Source: a virus. From it: a DNA stretch of 33,514 nt. The DNA lies in the IMG/VR virus record IMGVR_UViG_3300042514_002691, positions 1 to 33,514 of that record; one strand, written 5' to 3'. Of the stretch, positions 15,986-27,500 are shown piece after piece; position 1 is the stretch's first letter, and every line of letters begins with the position of its first letter. The notes beneath the pieces are model-generated. The model was not told the DNA's origin. It saw nothing but the letters and a program-made list of their open reading frames with translations, and did no database searches. Both the position numbers and the translations under genes were made by a program.

Positions 15986-16360
15986 ATGACCTCAAAAGAA
16001 CTAAGGACGGAACTTTTAAATTTGCTCACAGGACTTGTGGGGACATATAAAGGCGGAGTTCCTATTCCTAGTATTTGGGTATCCGGTAGCGGAGTAAATC
16101 CGCCATCTAGTAGTAACGGATTAGAGATTTTGATTAACCACATCCCATCTGGCGATCCTCGCTCATCTTCTGCTGGGATGAAATATCACCCTAGACTTTG
16201 GGAAATCACCCTTAAAAATTGGGCAGCAACGCCTAATTTAAGTTTAGCGGTAGAGAGGATTAGAAGGGCTTATGTAACTTCAAGATTTACGAATACCCCG
16301 GCAGATGAAAAGGTGATTGAACAGGCAAGAATTTATATTGCCGACAGGGTGATGATTTAA
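15986..16360 (+). CDS. Putative tail terminator protein
   Basis: The 124-residue protein follows the gp10-like gene after 2 bp and precedes the tail tube gene. The size, an N-terminal helix (SKELRTELLNLL), and alternating strands with a late helix (LAVERIRRAYVT) fit tail-terminator (lambda gpU-like) proteins, which cap the tail and stop tube growth. No diagnostic motif is visible, so the call relies on gene order. Confidence 0.5.
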   Translation: MTSKELRTELLNLLTGLVGTYKGGVPIPSIWVSGSGVNPPSSSNGLEILINHIPSGDPRSSSAGMKYHPRLWEITLKNWAATPNLSLAVERIRRAYVTSRFTNTPADEKVIEQARIYIADRVMI

Positions 16361-16383
16361 TTTTTTTAAAGGAAAAAATAACT

Positions 16384-17097
16384 ATGCCTTTAGCTTACAA
16401 CACTACATCTTTAGAGGGTTTTAGTGCAGGAATCTTACTATTGCCCAAAGGCACAAGAACTGTAGTCGCAAGAACTCTTACGTCTACAGTAGCCGTCGCT
16501 GTTGGCGCGACCGTAATTACTTGTACTGCTTCTGTAGCGACAGACTTAAAAGCAGGTATGGCACTATCCTTCTTCAAGGATGGGGATAAAGCGCGAACTT
16601 ATGTCCTCATTTCGGAAGATGTGACCGTAGCGACTACAGCGACTAACATTCCCATCTTTAGTTCAAAATACGCGATCGCTACCGCAAGTACAGCAAGGGT
16701 TGTTGATGATTTGCTCCCCATGTACGGGATTCAAGAGTTCCCCTTGGCCGCTCAAACAACCACAGTGGACACAACCAATACTTTAAGTGGCACTGGAACT
16801 GAGAAAAAGGCCATCCGTAGCGATAGAACCATCCAATTCTCTGGCGTAGAAAACCATTACGATTCCCCAGTTGGCGGAGATCCTGCGCTACAGCTTATTA
16901 AGCAAACCCAAAGAGATGGCGGCTATTTTGGACGCGAATTGTATTTCTACGCTGTCTATCCAGACGGCGAAATTATTGAAGCGGCTATTTTAATTACGGA
17001 CTACAGCCAGCCCGGTAGTTACAACGAAGTTAAAAAGTATTCCTTTACCGCTCACTTGCAAGGGACTTCCTTTACTTGGGTCGACCCTTACTCATAA
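16384..17097 (+). CDS. Major tail (tube) protein
   Basis: The 237-residue, Ala/Thr/Val-rich beta-protein is located immediately before the chaperone and tape measure genes, the canonical place for the tail tube subunit. Its composition resembles other long-tail tube proteins, and an insertion-like threonine-rich stretch (25-110) may be a surface domain. AAAGGA lies 11 nt upstream of the ATG. Hexameric rings of this protein would stack around the tape measure protein. A HIP1 octamer lies within the gene at 16672. Confidence 0.72.
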   Translation: MPLAYNTTSLEGFSAGILLLPKGTRTVVARTLTSTVAVAVGATVITCTASVATDLKAGMALSFFKDGDKARTYVLISEDVTVATTATNIPIFSSKYAIATASTARVVDDLLPMYGIQEFPLAAQTTTVDTTNTLSGTGTEKKAIRSDRTIQFSGVENHYDSPVGGDPALQLIKQTQRDGGYFGRELYFYAVYPDGEIIEAAILITDYSQPGSYNEVKKYSFTAHLQGTSFTWVDPYS

Positions 17098-17115
17098 TCA
17101 GGATACTAATTTTAA

Positions 17116-17346
17116 ATGAAAGTCCTTGCAGATATATCTAAAAACATTGTTGCGTTATTTAACTGCCGACTTAATTCTAGCGAGACAAAAATTTTATGTG
17201 GCGCGGCGTTTTTTAGGGGCGGATTATCTGGAGAACTTTCATTATTCTCAGAAACGGGGGAAGAATTTAAGATAAAAATTCCCCCAGAAGTTAAAGACAA
17301 CAACACAACCATAATTAACACAAACCTGGAGATAGAATTGTGCTAA
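17116..17346 (+). CDS. Hypothetical protein between tail tube and chaperone genes (76 aa)
   Basis: The family is not recognised. It is a short beta-rich protein with two cysteines and no zinc motif. An AGGA lies about 12 nt before the ATG, and its 3' end overlaps the next gene by 7 bp, so it is translationally coupled to the tail chaperone. It may be a small tail accessory protein. Confidence 0.6.
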   Translation: MKVLADISKNIVALFNCRLNSSETKILCGAAFFRGGLSGELSLFSETGEEFKIKIPPEVKDNNTTIINTNLEIELC

Positions 17347-18266
17347 AAGTAAAACCTTCCAATTCCAAGAAAAAAAAGGCAGAAATCGTCGCTGTCGGTA
17401 CAGAAAATCACGGCTATTTGTATTTGCAAAGATTGGGCTATGTAAAAGCCGGTGAGTCGTTACAAGTTAAAAAATATTCGGCTACTAAAAAACAAGTTAC
17501 TGGCGTAATTAATGCCGTAATTAAAGGTATTGCTAAGGATAAAGATATAAGCAGGGAAGAAGCTTCGGAATACATTTTTGGTAAGGAAGTTGACGGGACT
17601 AGAGTTTTTCCCAGTGATCAAGATACAGTATTAAGTGAGTACGAAGAAGAATTAAGCGAATTAAACAAGAATGAAGTTCCAACTTTAGAAATTTGGAATT
17701 TTGTCGCCAAAACCATCATGGGAGGTTTTTACGTCGAAGGTAATCCCGAACCCGTATTTGTTCCGGGACGACTCGCTTATCATGTAGAACTACTAGAAAG
17801 TGTCTTAATAAATAGTGAAAAAATTAAGATCGAAGAGTTAGGATACCCTCTTCCTGATGGGACAAATATTAAATTCGGTGATGTAATTCTGGTAGTTAAA
17901 GGAAATCACGATTCTGAAGTCCAGGACGTAGTGATTGAGAAATCTCCCGGAAAAATTAAAGACGGAGAACTTGGATTCTTGTACGATAATTTTGACCGCC
18001 AGTATGTCCTAGGTTGCGAGAATTTAAGCTTTGCTGACATTGCAGGACTTCCCCAAGAATTAATCCAAGCCGTCTTTGAGTTTTACCAATCCGAAAGCCT
18101 CAACATTATAGAAGATCCTGAAGGTGAAAAAAAAGCACTAACTCCACTGGAGGAAGTGAAGAAGATGGATATGGAAGTGGAAGCGGACAAGACATTGACT
18201 GGTACACCATCTACCTCCAGATCCAAAAGCACGGAATCCAAGACAGTAGATTTAGTAGCTGGGTAA
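17340..18266 (+). CDS. Tail assembly chaperone, short form (gpG-like)
   Basis: The 308-residue protein starts with GTG after GGAGA at 9 nt. It lies between tail tube and tape measure genes, where lambda gpG and its analogues are found. The main body ends near residue 265. Beyond it the zero frame encodes a low-complexity Ser/Thr/Lys tail of about 43 residues that looks like the default end of a frameshifting gene. It would bind the tape measure protein and recruit tail tube subunits and is not part of the virion. Confidence 0.7.
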   Translation: MLKVKPSNSKKKKAEIVAVGTENHGYLYLQRLGYVKAGESLQVKKYSATKKQVTGVINAVIKGIAKDKDISREEASEYIFGKEVDGTRVFPSDQDTVLSEYEEELSELNKNEVPTLEIWNFVAKTIMGGFYVEGNPEPVFVPGRLAYHVELLESVLINSEKIKIEELGYPLPDGTNIKFGDVILVVKGNHDSEVQDVVIEKSPGKIKDGELGFLYDNFDRQYVLGCENLSFADIAGLPQELIQAVFEFYQSESLNIIEDPEGEKKALTPLEEVKKMDMEVEADKTLTGTPSTSRSKSTESKTVDLVAG

Positions 18267-18562
18267 ATTTCCTCCAACTTCCGCCTTTTGTAATTTTAGA
18301 CACCCTATCAAGACTGGAAAAAATTGATAGGGTCAAGTCTAACGAAAAAAGCTTTGCAACAGCAAGGTTGGCGGAAGTGGTTTATGGGTTCTTGGGCGGT
18401 AAAAATATTTCGTGGACTGATTTTTTACCGTTCAAGAATGAAGTTAAAACCGACAAGGCGGGCATTAGTGAAGAAACAAAATCTTGTATTAAGTTTGCCT
18501 TTGAGAATAGTTTAGTTAGTCCTCAAGTTCTAGCCTCAATCAGTTTATTATTAGAAGAGTAA
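17340..18562 (+). CDS. Tail assembly chaperone, frameshifted long form (gpGT-like)
   Basis: A -1 shift at 18128-18134 joins the first 265 codons to an open frame of 142 codons running without stop from 18134 to 18562, giving about 407 residues. The extension reads like a folded protein (DIDWYTIYLQIQKHGIQ, then WVNFLQLPPFVILDTL and AEVVYGFLGGKNISWTDF). It ends 5 bp before the tape measure ATG. The frame relation is exactly -1, and the part from 18368 alone would have to start at a TTG without a ribosome site. This is the usual G/GT arrangement of long-tailed phages. Confidence 0.75.
18128..18134 (+). promoter_or_regulatory. Slippery heptamer for -1 ribosomal frameshift
   Basis: A AAA AAA in the zero-frame phase X XXY YYZ lies inside an eight-A run (18127-18134), 44 codons before the zero-frame stop. 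The alternate frame downstream is fully open to 18562. No long stimulatory hairpin is obvious; CTCCA/TGGAG follows closely. Confidence 0.7.
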
Positions 18563-18567
18563 ATTAT

Positions 18568-21500
18568 ATGGAATTACCACAATTAGTTGTTGAGTTAGTT
18601 GGTGATTACTCCAAGCTAATGGAAGATATAAAGAAGGCTAGGGTTGAGGCTATTAAACAAGCTCAATTTCTAGAGAAAGATCTTAATTTAACTATAGGCG
18701 TTAATGATGACTCGCTAAAAAACCTTAATAAACATTTTGACTTAAAGGTAACTCACTTTAAGCAAACACAAACTTATTTTAAAAACAATCCTTTAAAAGT
18801 TTTTGTTGATGACGGGGAATTAACTAACTTAAATAAGGAATTAGATAAATTAGGGCAAAGAAAGGTTACAGCTAATGTTAGCGTTAACAATAACGGCAGT
18901 GGAAATAAAAACAATACTGTAGGAGATGTCGTAAAGGGTGTAATTATGTCACCTGTGAATATGGCTGCGAATATAGCCATGTCGCCGTTTAGGGCTGTAG
19001 GAAAAGTAGCTGATGCCATAGGTAAAGGTATTGATAATATTGCAGTTGGATTTACTGAAGAAATCGGTAGATCGATGTCTATTAAATTAACAGGGAAAAG
19101 TACAAAACAGTTTGCTAAAAAAATTCAAGATGGATTTAGGCTAGTTGATGAAGAAATTATAGGAAAGTCCCAGGTCTATGAAACTTTTTTTGCAGAATTA
19201 ATCAGTAGCGGTAGTTTCGATAAAGCTAAATTTGCTGCCGGAAAAAGAACTAAAATGCAAAAACAGCTTAATAGGCTAGGAGATTTACAAGTAATCGCAA
19301 ATCTTGAGGAAGAGTATAAATCTAATAAAAACACTCCATCCTCTATTGAAGCTGTTGACCGAATTTTGTCCGAAGAGCCTGAATTAAAGAAAAAGTTTGA
19401 AACAATTTCTTCCAAAAAATCAAGCTTGTCGTTGGATGAACACAAGAGGAGATTTATTCCGACAATCATAAAAGAAGCTCAACCCACTGACTTGTCGAAC
19501 AAAGTTATTCTCCCTTTGATGAAAGAAGTTCAACCAATTCTTAATTTTATACAGGGGATGCAGTCCTATCATACAAGCAAGCTGTCCGAATCTCACTACC
19601 AAGCAAGAAAAGCAACCTTCCCTATACTAGAGCCTGGACAAAAGGTGGTTTCTGTAATCGGGGGTGCTGAGGATAAGTTCGGACAGGGTGGCCGCGCACT
19701 CGCTACTTCCTTAGAACCTATTGTTGGGAAGAATATAAAATTGTTACCAGTGGAAAATTTGGACACAGATGTTAGCAAAAGGACTGCTGAAATAGATAAG
19801 TGGACTGATGACGTATTAATAAAAAAACTTCTCCCTGGGATGGGATCGTTATCTCCAACTATAAAGAATGCGGTAAGACAGATCGCCTATTCGCTAAATC
19901 CTCTAGGATCGGACGTAGCCGCCGCTCAAGCTTTAGCTCACACAAGGCTGGCTAGAGAACAAGGAAACGACGCTTCGGCTATCAGCTTCTCTCTTGGTGG
20001 CGCAAGTGCTTACAGGTATGCAAAAGCGGCGGAGTATGAAGGGACTAAGACAAAAGCACTAGCTATGGCTTATCCTTTTTCAAATTTATCAAATGCAACA
20101 CCTAAAGGTTTTGCATCTGCAATTTTAGAAAAAGATCCCTTAACTTTCCCGTTTAAAATAGGTGTTTATAATCCGAGCAGTGCAATGAACATCCTTGATG
20201 ATTCAGGTCTAAGATCGTCAGGGGCAAACGTTCATGCGACACATCACTTATTTCGATCTCCTGGTTTTGTCGAAAAATTTAATGACACTGTAGGTAGTAG
20301 TTTACCTACAGACAAGACATCAAGAGATACTATGTCTGACTTGCAAAGACTCATGTTGCAGGTTCACCAAGTAGTCATTTCTACGATGCACGCTAAGGAT
20401 TTAGCCTCTAAGGGGCAATACAGTCAAGGTGTAATAAAAAACTTATTTGATTCTAAATACCTTTTTGGACAATTATCCAACGAACGGATGCCGGAACAGG
20501 TGAGATCAATGGCAACCATACTTCGAGGTCAGGCTGTGGACGCTGGCACATTAATGCTATCAAATGCAGAAAAAACAGAACGTCCTACAGGGCAATTGAA
20601 AGATTTGCCCAATGATGAATCTCATCCTGGATATCAAAGATATAAACAAGAGGCATCGGTTATCAATCAATCTATTGAATCTTTTAAAACTAGAACGGTT
20701 GTACCAGGAGCTTACTTCGCAGGTGGTTTGAAAAGAGAAGATGTTGCTGCAAGAAACCAAGAACTTTCACAAAAAACTATCCCTTGGTTTAAATCACAAA
20801 AACAGTTCGAGGAATACGGAAGAGAAATAATTAAAGGGCTTGAAATTGTTGCAAAACTGCAAGAAGAGTTTGTTAGAACTCACGGCAATATATCGCCAAA
20901 ATTTTTAGACAAGATTGATTATTTGCCTACCGAAAATCTCAAAACCGACGTTATGGAAAAGATTAAGTTCCCGGATAATGTTACCGATCCCGGATTTATG
21001 AGGTATGTGGATGAAGTTAGTGGCATTAATGAGTCTATTCAAACTTTTAAAGAAAATAAAGCAATCCCTGATAAGGGTTGGTGGGCTGGCGGACTGAACG
21101 TTGGCAAAGTTGCGGAACGCAAGCGAGATTTGTCTATAGCAACAATTCCTTGGTTTGAATCACAAAAACAGTTTGAAGAGTACGGAAAAAAAATCGTTCA
21201 AGGATTTAAAGTAATTCTGTCGTTACAAGAAGAATTTATTAAAACCAAAGGAAATATATCGCCTGACTTTTTAGATAAAATTGAGTATTTACCGACAATT
21301 CCAGGGTCAGAAAAAATACCAAAGTATGCTTCTGAGCAAAGTCCTGAGTTTCGCAATTTATCGGAATACTTTGAAGAAAATTTAAACTTAAAAAAACTAC
21401 CGATTTCGGATGCTATGAGAGAACACCCAGCGTCAATTTTAGGGTTTAATAAAATGCTTAAAACTATAGCTCCGATGATGCCGGACGCTAAAGAAATTAA

Positions 21501-24500
21501 AGCTGTAGGTCATGGATGGTCTGGAGCTATGGCTTTGATAACCGATAAATTGGTTTACAAAACTGATTTAGATCCTGAAGGTGCAAAAAAAATAGCATCA
21601 AAACAGGAAGTTAAAGCTTATGAAAGACTACAGGGCAGATACGCCCCGTTACTTTATGCGGCGAACGAAAAAGAATCTATGATTGTAGAAAAAATAGAAG
21701 GGAGGGACTTGAAGAAAATTATGGAGGACTATGCAGCACCCATAAGAGCCTCGAAAGAAGAACAAGCAAAGTTAAAGAAAGAGACAAAACCAAGGATAGC
21801 GAAATTAGAAAATGAATTAGAAAACGAAAAAAACCCTGAGAGAAGGAAAGAAATAAAAAAAGCTATAGAGGATTTAGAAAACGCCAACAAATTATTAGAC
21901 AGACAAATCCGAAAGGATATAAAGCAATTTAATGAAATATTTTCACAGTTCTATCGTTATGTCGGAAGTTTGGGTAGGGCTATGCAAGACATGGGTGTTG
22001 TTCATAACGATCTAGCTTCCGCCAATGTATTTTTTAAAGACTATAAAATCGATCCAGTAACAAACAAAGTAGATCCTGGGAAAATATCAGCAATTGATTT
22101 AGGTATATCCACAACTATGCCCTCTGCCAAGCAGAAAGCTGAGGATGAGGCGACAACTATTCAAAGAGCTTTAATAGACGTTTCATTGTGGGGAATATTA
22201 GATGCTAACAAAATAAGGAACAGTATAAAGAAAGGGTACAAAAAAGCCCTGCCCATACCCGAAGCTAGGCAAATAGATCCTTCGTTACTTATACCGCTAA
22301 ATCCTGCTAAAGAAATACCGATAGGTTATTCGGGCAAATCGTTACTGCAAGAAACTGTTGGGGATTTACCACAATTTAAACCAACGGCCATTTTACCAAC
22401 TTATACTGTTGAAAAATCTTATACTCCAACTCCAGTAAGCACAATCCCCAAGGGATATCAAGTAATTAAAGTTAACCCAGTTACTCAATCTACATCCGTA
22501 AGCGCAACCCCCAACGGATATCAAGTAACTAGAGTTAACCCAGTTACTCAATCTACATCCGGTAAAGATATTGAGGTGTCAGAAAAAGCCAAACTTGCGG
22601 TAAAATCAGCGCAAGAATTAGCCGCTAAATTTAATGCTAATTTCGCTAAACTAAGATCCCTGTTAAAAGATGCAGAAACAACTGGTAACTTCGCTCCAGT
22701 TATTGAGTTATCTGCGGCGATTAAGCAGTATGGAGATAAAGCCAAAGCTGATATAACAAAATTAAGAAATAGTGCAGGAATAGATCCTAATTTTGCAAAA
22801 AGCAGAGAGAGTTCACAACTAAGCAATTCTTTATCACAAATAACTTCTGTTCAAAATAAAGCAGCGAGAATAAGTGCGTTGCATGGAGGAGTTAGAATTG
22901 GCGAAAATATAGGAGCGGGCGTAAGTGAAGGTGTAAAAAATAGCATAGGTGATTTACGCACTGCGGCTGAAAAATTAGCAGATATAGTACCTGACGTAGT
23001 TACAGAAAAATTAAAAATGCAATCTCCATCTAAAGTAATGGAGGGGTATGGCGAAAATGTAGGTGCGGGCATGACCGAAGGTTTGGAAAGTTCATTAAAA
23101 GATTTACGTACATCTTCTGAAAAATTAGCAAATACAGTAATAGATACAGTAGAAGAAAAATTAGAAATTAAATCACCCTCAAGATGGGCTATTAGAACTG
23201 GTCAAAATATAGGCAATGCTATGGGGACGGGTGCGGACGAATCCTTAAATAGATTTAAAACAATCATCGCCTCGAAAATAAGCGAAATGAGGAAGGGGAT
23301 AGAGGGTATTTCTCCAACTAAATTTAATTACGCTACTTTACCTAAGCCATTCCCTAGCACTAGCTCCTTTCCAATTCTTCCTACTTCTTACGAACCTTCT
23401 ACTAGAACAATCTCAAGTGCCGTAATACGTGCAGCAATAGAGAATGAGCGCAAAAGAAGACGCGCTGCGGGAATGATAAATGGCATACCCGATCCTTGGA
23501 ACACTCCTGCGGGTCACGGACTCCCCAACATTGTAAGTACAAACCAAAAGAGAGTTTTTCCCATAACTCCCGATCCTTGGAGTTCACCACAATCTCATCA
23601 AAACCCACCATTATCCTATACCATCCCTGGCACAACAAGAAGCGGCACAAGCCCTGGACTTCCAAACACTTCTTCTATTCCCCCAGCTTATTTACCCCCC
23701 CAAGTTCCTCAATCCATATCCTTCCCAATATCTAATACAACACCAAGGGGTATTGCGCCCCAACTACCCCCATTCCTACCAAATGGTATTCCCCAAGTTC
23801 CACAATCTACGATAGAAAATGGCGTAAAGAAAAATTCCCAGTCATTTGTAAGACTTGGCATAATGTTGGGCAAATATGTAGGTGAAGGTTTCACTAAGGG
23901 TCTGCAATTCTTAGAAGGTGGTAACAATGGCATAATTCCATCGCTCATTAGACAAATAAACAGAATTAAAGAATCTGTAGAAAATGGCACAATTACATCT
24001 GACGTAGAAAAAGATAAAGAAAGATTAAGCCGAGGCTTTAGTAAAGGATTAGGAAGTATCCCAGGATTTAAGGAAGCTAAGGAAAGATTTAAGGGTTATT
24101 TAGATTTCCTTAAGGAAATCGCCAATCCTAACGTATCGGCAGCATTAGGCGAGGGGTTAGCTAACGGTATTGTTGCAGCTAAGGAATTATTTGTAGATTT
24201 CCTTAAGATGCCAGAAAAAATTAAGGAAGGGTTCATCCAGGCTAAGGTGGCTTTTGATAGTTTTGTAGAGGGAATGAGTAAAGTCCAGAAATTTGGCGAG
24301 ATGATGGACTTTGTTAAATCTTCTATAGGTAATGTTGTTAAAGTCCTAGCTTTGTTGGCCGTAGGGAAAATTATCTTAGATTTAGCTCCCGCAAGCATAG
24401 AAGTCGCCGCTAACTTTGAGAATTTAGAAAGACGGATTAAGTTCACTTCTGGAAGCATTTCAGAGGGTGCTAAAAATATTGCATTTTTAAGATCGGAAGC

Positions 24501-27500
24501 AAAAAGACTCAACGTTGACTTAAGCCAAACTTTAGAAAGTGGCAGTAAATTCTTCCAGGCAACTAAGGATACTCCCATAGAAGGCTATCAATCTCGCCAG
24601 ATCGTTAGCGCAGTCACTCAAGCTTCGGCTGTCTATGGTTTAGATTTAGACAAGCAGCAAAGGACTTTTACCGCGCTTGAGCAAATGTCTGGAAAAACGG
24701 TTGTATCTCAAGAGGAATTAAGACAACAACTCGCTGAAGCAATCCCCAACGCTTCGCAAATCGCCGCAAACGCTTACGGAACAACCACCCAGTCCATGAA
24801 CCAATTATTAAGTACAGGCAGGGTTTTAGCTGAGGACTTTTTGCCAAAATTTGCTCAACAATTAAAAGCGCAAACTTCATCAGGTGTAGGAGATGCCGTT
24901 AATTCTTCAGTGGCGATAACTAATAAATTCAATAATTCCTTAATTGAGTTACAGGAAAGTATTGGTAAAACTTTACTGCCTTTCAGAAACTTTTCTTTAA
25001 GTGTTTTTGCGTCTGGTATAGATTTAGTAACTAAGAATTTCCAACTCTTAAAAAGTGTCTTACTGATTACCTTAATTAAATTAGGAAGTCCTGTTTGGTT
25101 AATGTTTGCGACGTATTTAAAAGGAATTTCCTCTTCTGCGGGAGGGGCTAAGGGTGCATTGCTGGGGATGGGTCAAAGTATTGCAACTTTAGCCGCTCAG
25201 ATGTTTGTTTTATCAATGGCGATGAAAGCTATTGATGAAATAATGATGAATTTCAAGGATAACAGCGGCGCAATTGGCGAACAGACTAGAAACGTTACTC
25301 AGTCTATTAATGAACAAAGAAAATTATTAAATCCATCCTCTAAAGTTAGCCGTGATGACTTTTCAGCATTTAGAGAAAGATTTACGCTTAACCCATTTGA
25401 TAACGATACAAAAAAACTAATAAAACAAATGAAGGATAGTGCCAAACAAACAACTATTGGGCAACAAAACACTTTCGATATTTTGAAAGATAGTAACTCT
25501 CCTGCTATACAAGATGCTATCCAAGAAATTCAAGCCATTGATAAATCTTTGGATGATATTAAAATGAAGCGTCGGGCTGTTATTGCTAACAATCCTGGCG
25601 ACATTCAACAATTAAGAGAACTGCAAGAACAAGAAAAAGAATTAAGTCAAAGAAGAGAAAAGCCCTTAGAATTGTTTGGCGGAACTAAAGCTAATTTAGA
25701 CAAACAAGTAGAAACTTTAAAAACTTATTTGGAGTATTGGGAAGAACTAAAGAAAAATCCCAAACTTTATCAAAGTGAAATTGAACAAATTAATAAAATA
25801 ATTAAGGTAACTGAACAAGATTTAGCCACAGTTATTCAAGAACAAGACAAGATGACTAAGGCTATTAAAAATTCCTTAACAGAAATGCAAAAATTTGCAA
25901 TTGAAATAAGGAACTTAGAAGCTAAGTTTAACGATCTAAGACAATATAGAGATACAGCATTAAGTTTAGAGAAAACTAATTTATTTAATCTTGGCAGCAG
26001 TGGGGACGTTTTACCAGGGCAACTGGAATATACGAACAACTTAAAAACTCAAGCCACTCTGACTGGTAAAATTGCCGATAATTTAAAACAAATCCAAGAG
26101 ATGTCCGCTCAATTGGAAGTTAATGATTTAGATGGAGTCTTAAACGCCCTTAATTTAAATAAAAGAAGCGGTATAGACACCTTAAAGGCTGCACAAGAAA
26201 GAAGTATTGATGGAAGTAAAGAAAAAGAGATTTTAAGTGGCTTTATAAAAGTTAAGGAAATGCAAATCCAAACTGTTGATATGCAACAACAAATTGCAGA
26301 GCAGAAATATAACTTAATCCAAAGCCTCTACCAACAAACAAAGCAAGTCACCGACTATTATCGCGCAGCCGTTCGAGAATCTCAAGCTGTGGGTATTGAA
26401 TTTGAGAAAGCACAAAAGACCTTTGAAAACTCTAAAGTACAGAATAAACTTAGAGAGGCTTTAATTGGTGCTGGGGACAATATCTACACTCAGTTTATTG
26501 AGGGAATTATTAATGTAATTTCCCAAACAACCGAAATAGAGAAACAACAACTAGAAGCAAGAAAACAGAGGATTGACTACCAGAATAACGTCCAAGATAT
26601 TCAGCTACAAGCTATAGAACTACAACGGAGTTTACCAGGAAAAATTATCCCGATAGATTCTAGTATTGCCGATAACTTTAATCTCAGTCTTAAAAACGTA
26701 AACAGGACGGTTGATGAAATTAATAAGAATATAAATAACTTATCTAACAGTGTTGTAGACGCAACTAAAAAAGCTGAAGATAGTATTAAAGACTTAAGTA
26801 AAACTAGCAACTCATGGATAGAAGGTCTTGGTACTAAGTTTGCAGATTTAGTTAAGTCTTTTGAGAACGGCTTTGATCGCGTGGGGACTGCGATCGCTGA
26901 TATGGGAATAAAAACCTCCAACTGGTTAGCTTCCCTGTATACCGGACAAGGCTTGTTACAAAATTTAGCGGGCGGTGTTCAATCGGCGGTTAGCACGGTG
27001 TTTGGGGAAAAAGCTGGGCAACAGTTAGAGCAGGGTGCTAAAGAGTTCGTTAGTAATCCGTTAGGGGCTGTCAAAAAGTTCTACGGATTGGATAATTTAC
27101 AGACTGTTAATCAAACTTTGCTTAGACCTACGCCGGGGCGCGTAACATCTAAGTACGGAATGCGTACAGACCCATTGGACGGCACTAGAAAAATGCACAA
27201 CGGTGTTGATTTTGAAGACGCTACAGGAACACCAATTAAAGCACCACTGACAGGCACGGTTATCACATCTAAAGGTGGTTGGAATGGTGGTGCGGGCAAT
27301 ATGGTCGAAGTTGAAACCATCACCGCAGAAGGTAAAAAAGTTGTAAACCGCTTTTTTCACTTATCTGAATTACTTAAAAAGGTTGGGGACGTTGTACAGC
27401 AAGGTGATGTAATAGGTAAAGTTGGAAGCACTGGGCGTGGCACAGGATCGCATTTACATTGGGAGGTAACGATCAACGGTCAAAGGATAAACCCAACTAC

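Noticed and set aside
12478-18161. The octapeptide LTPLEEVK occurs in both the capsid linker and the chaperone tail
   Set aside because: Codons differ strongly and the peptide is short and low in complexity; no further similarity surrounds it, so coincidence is likely.
18324-18515. 63-aa plus-strand ORF overlapping the chaperone extension
   Set aside because: It lies in another frame over the better supported -1 frame, with an arginine- and leucine-rich sequence typical of a shadow ORF.
18368-18562. Independent 64-aa gene before the tape measure gene
   Set aside because: It would start with TTG without a ribosome site, and the same frame is open back to the slippery run at 18128-18134; better explained as the end of the frameshifted chaperone.
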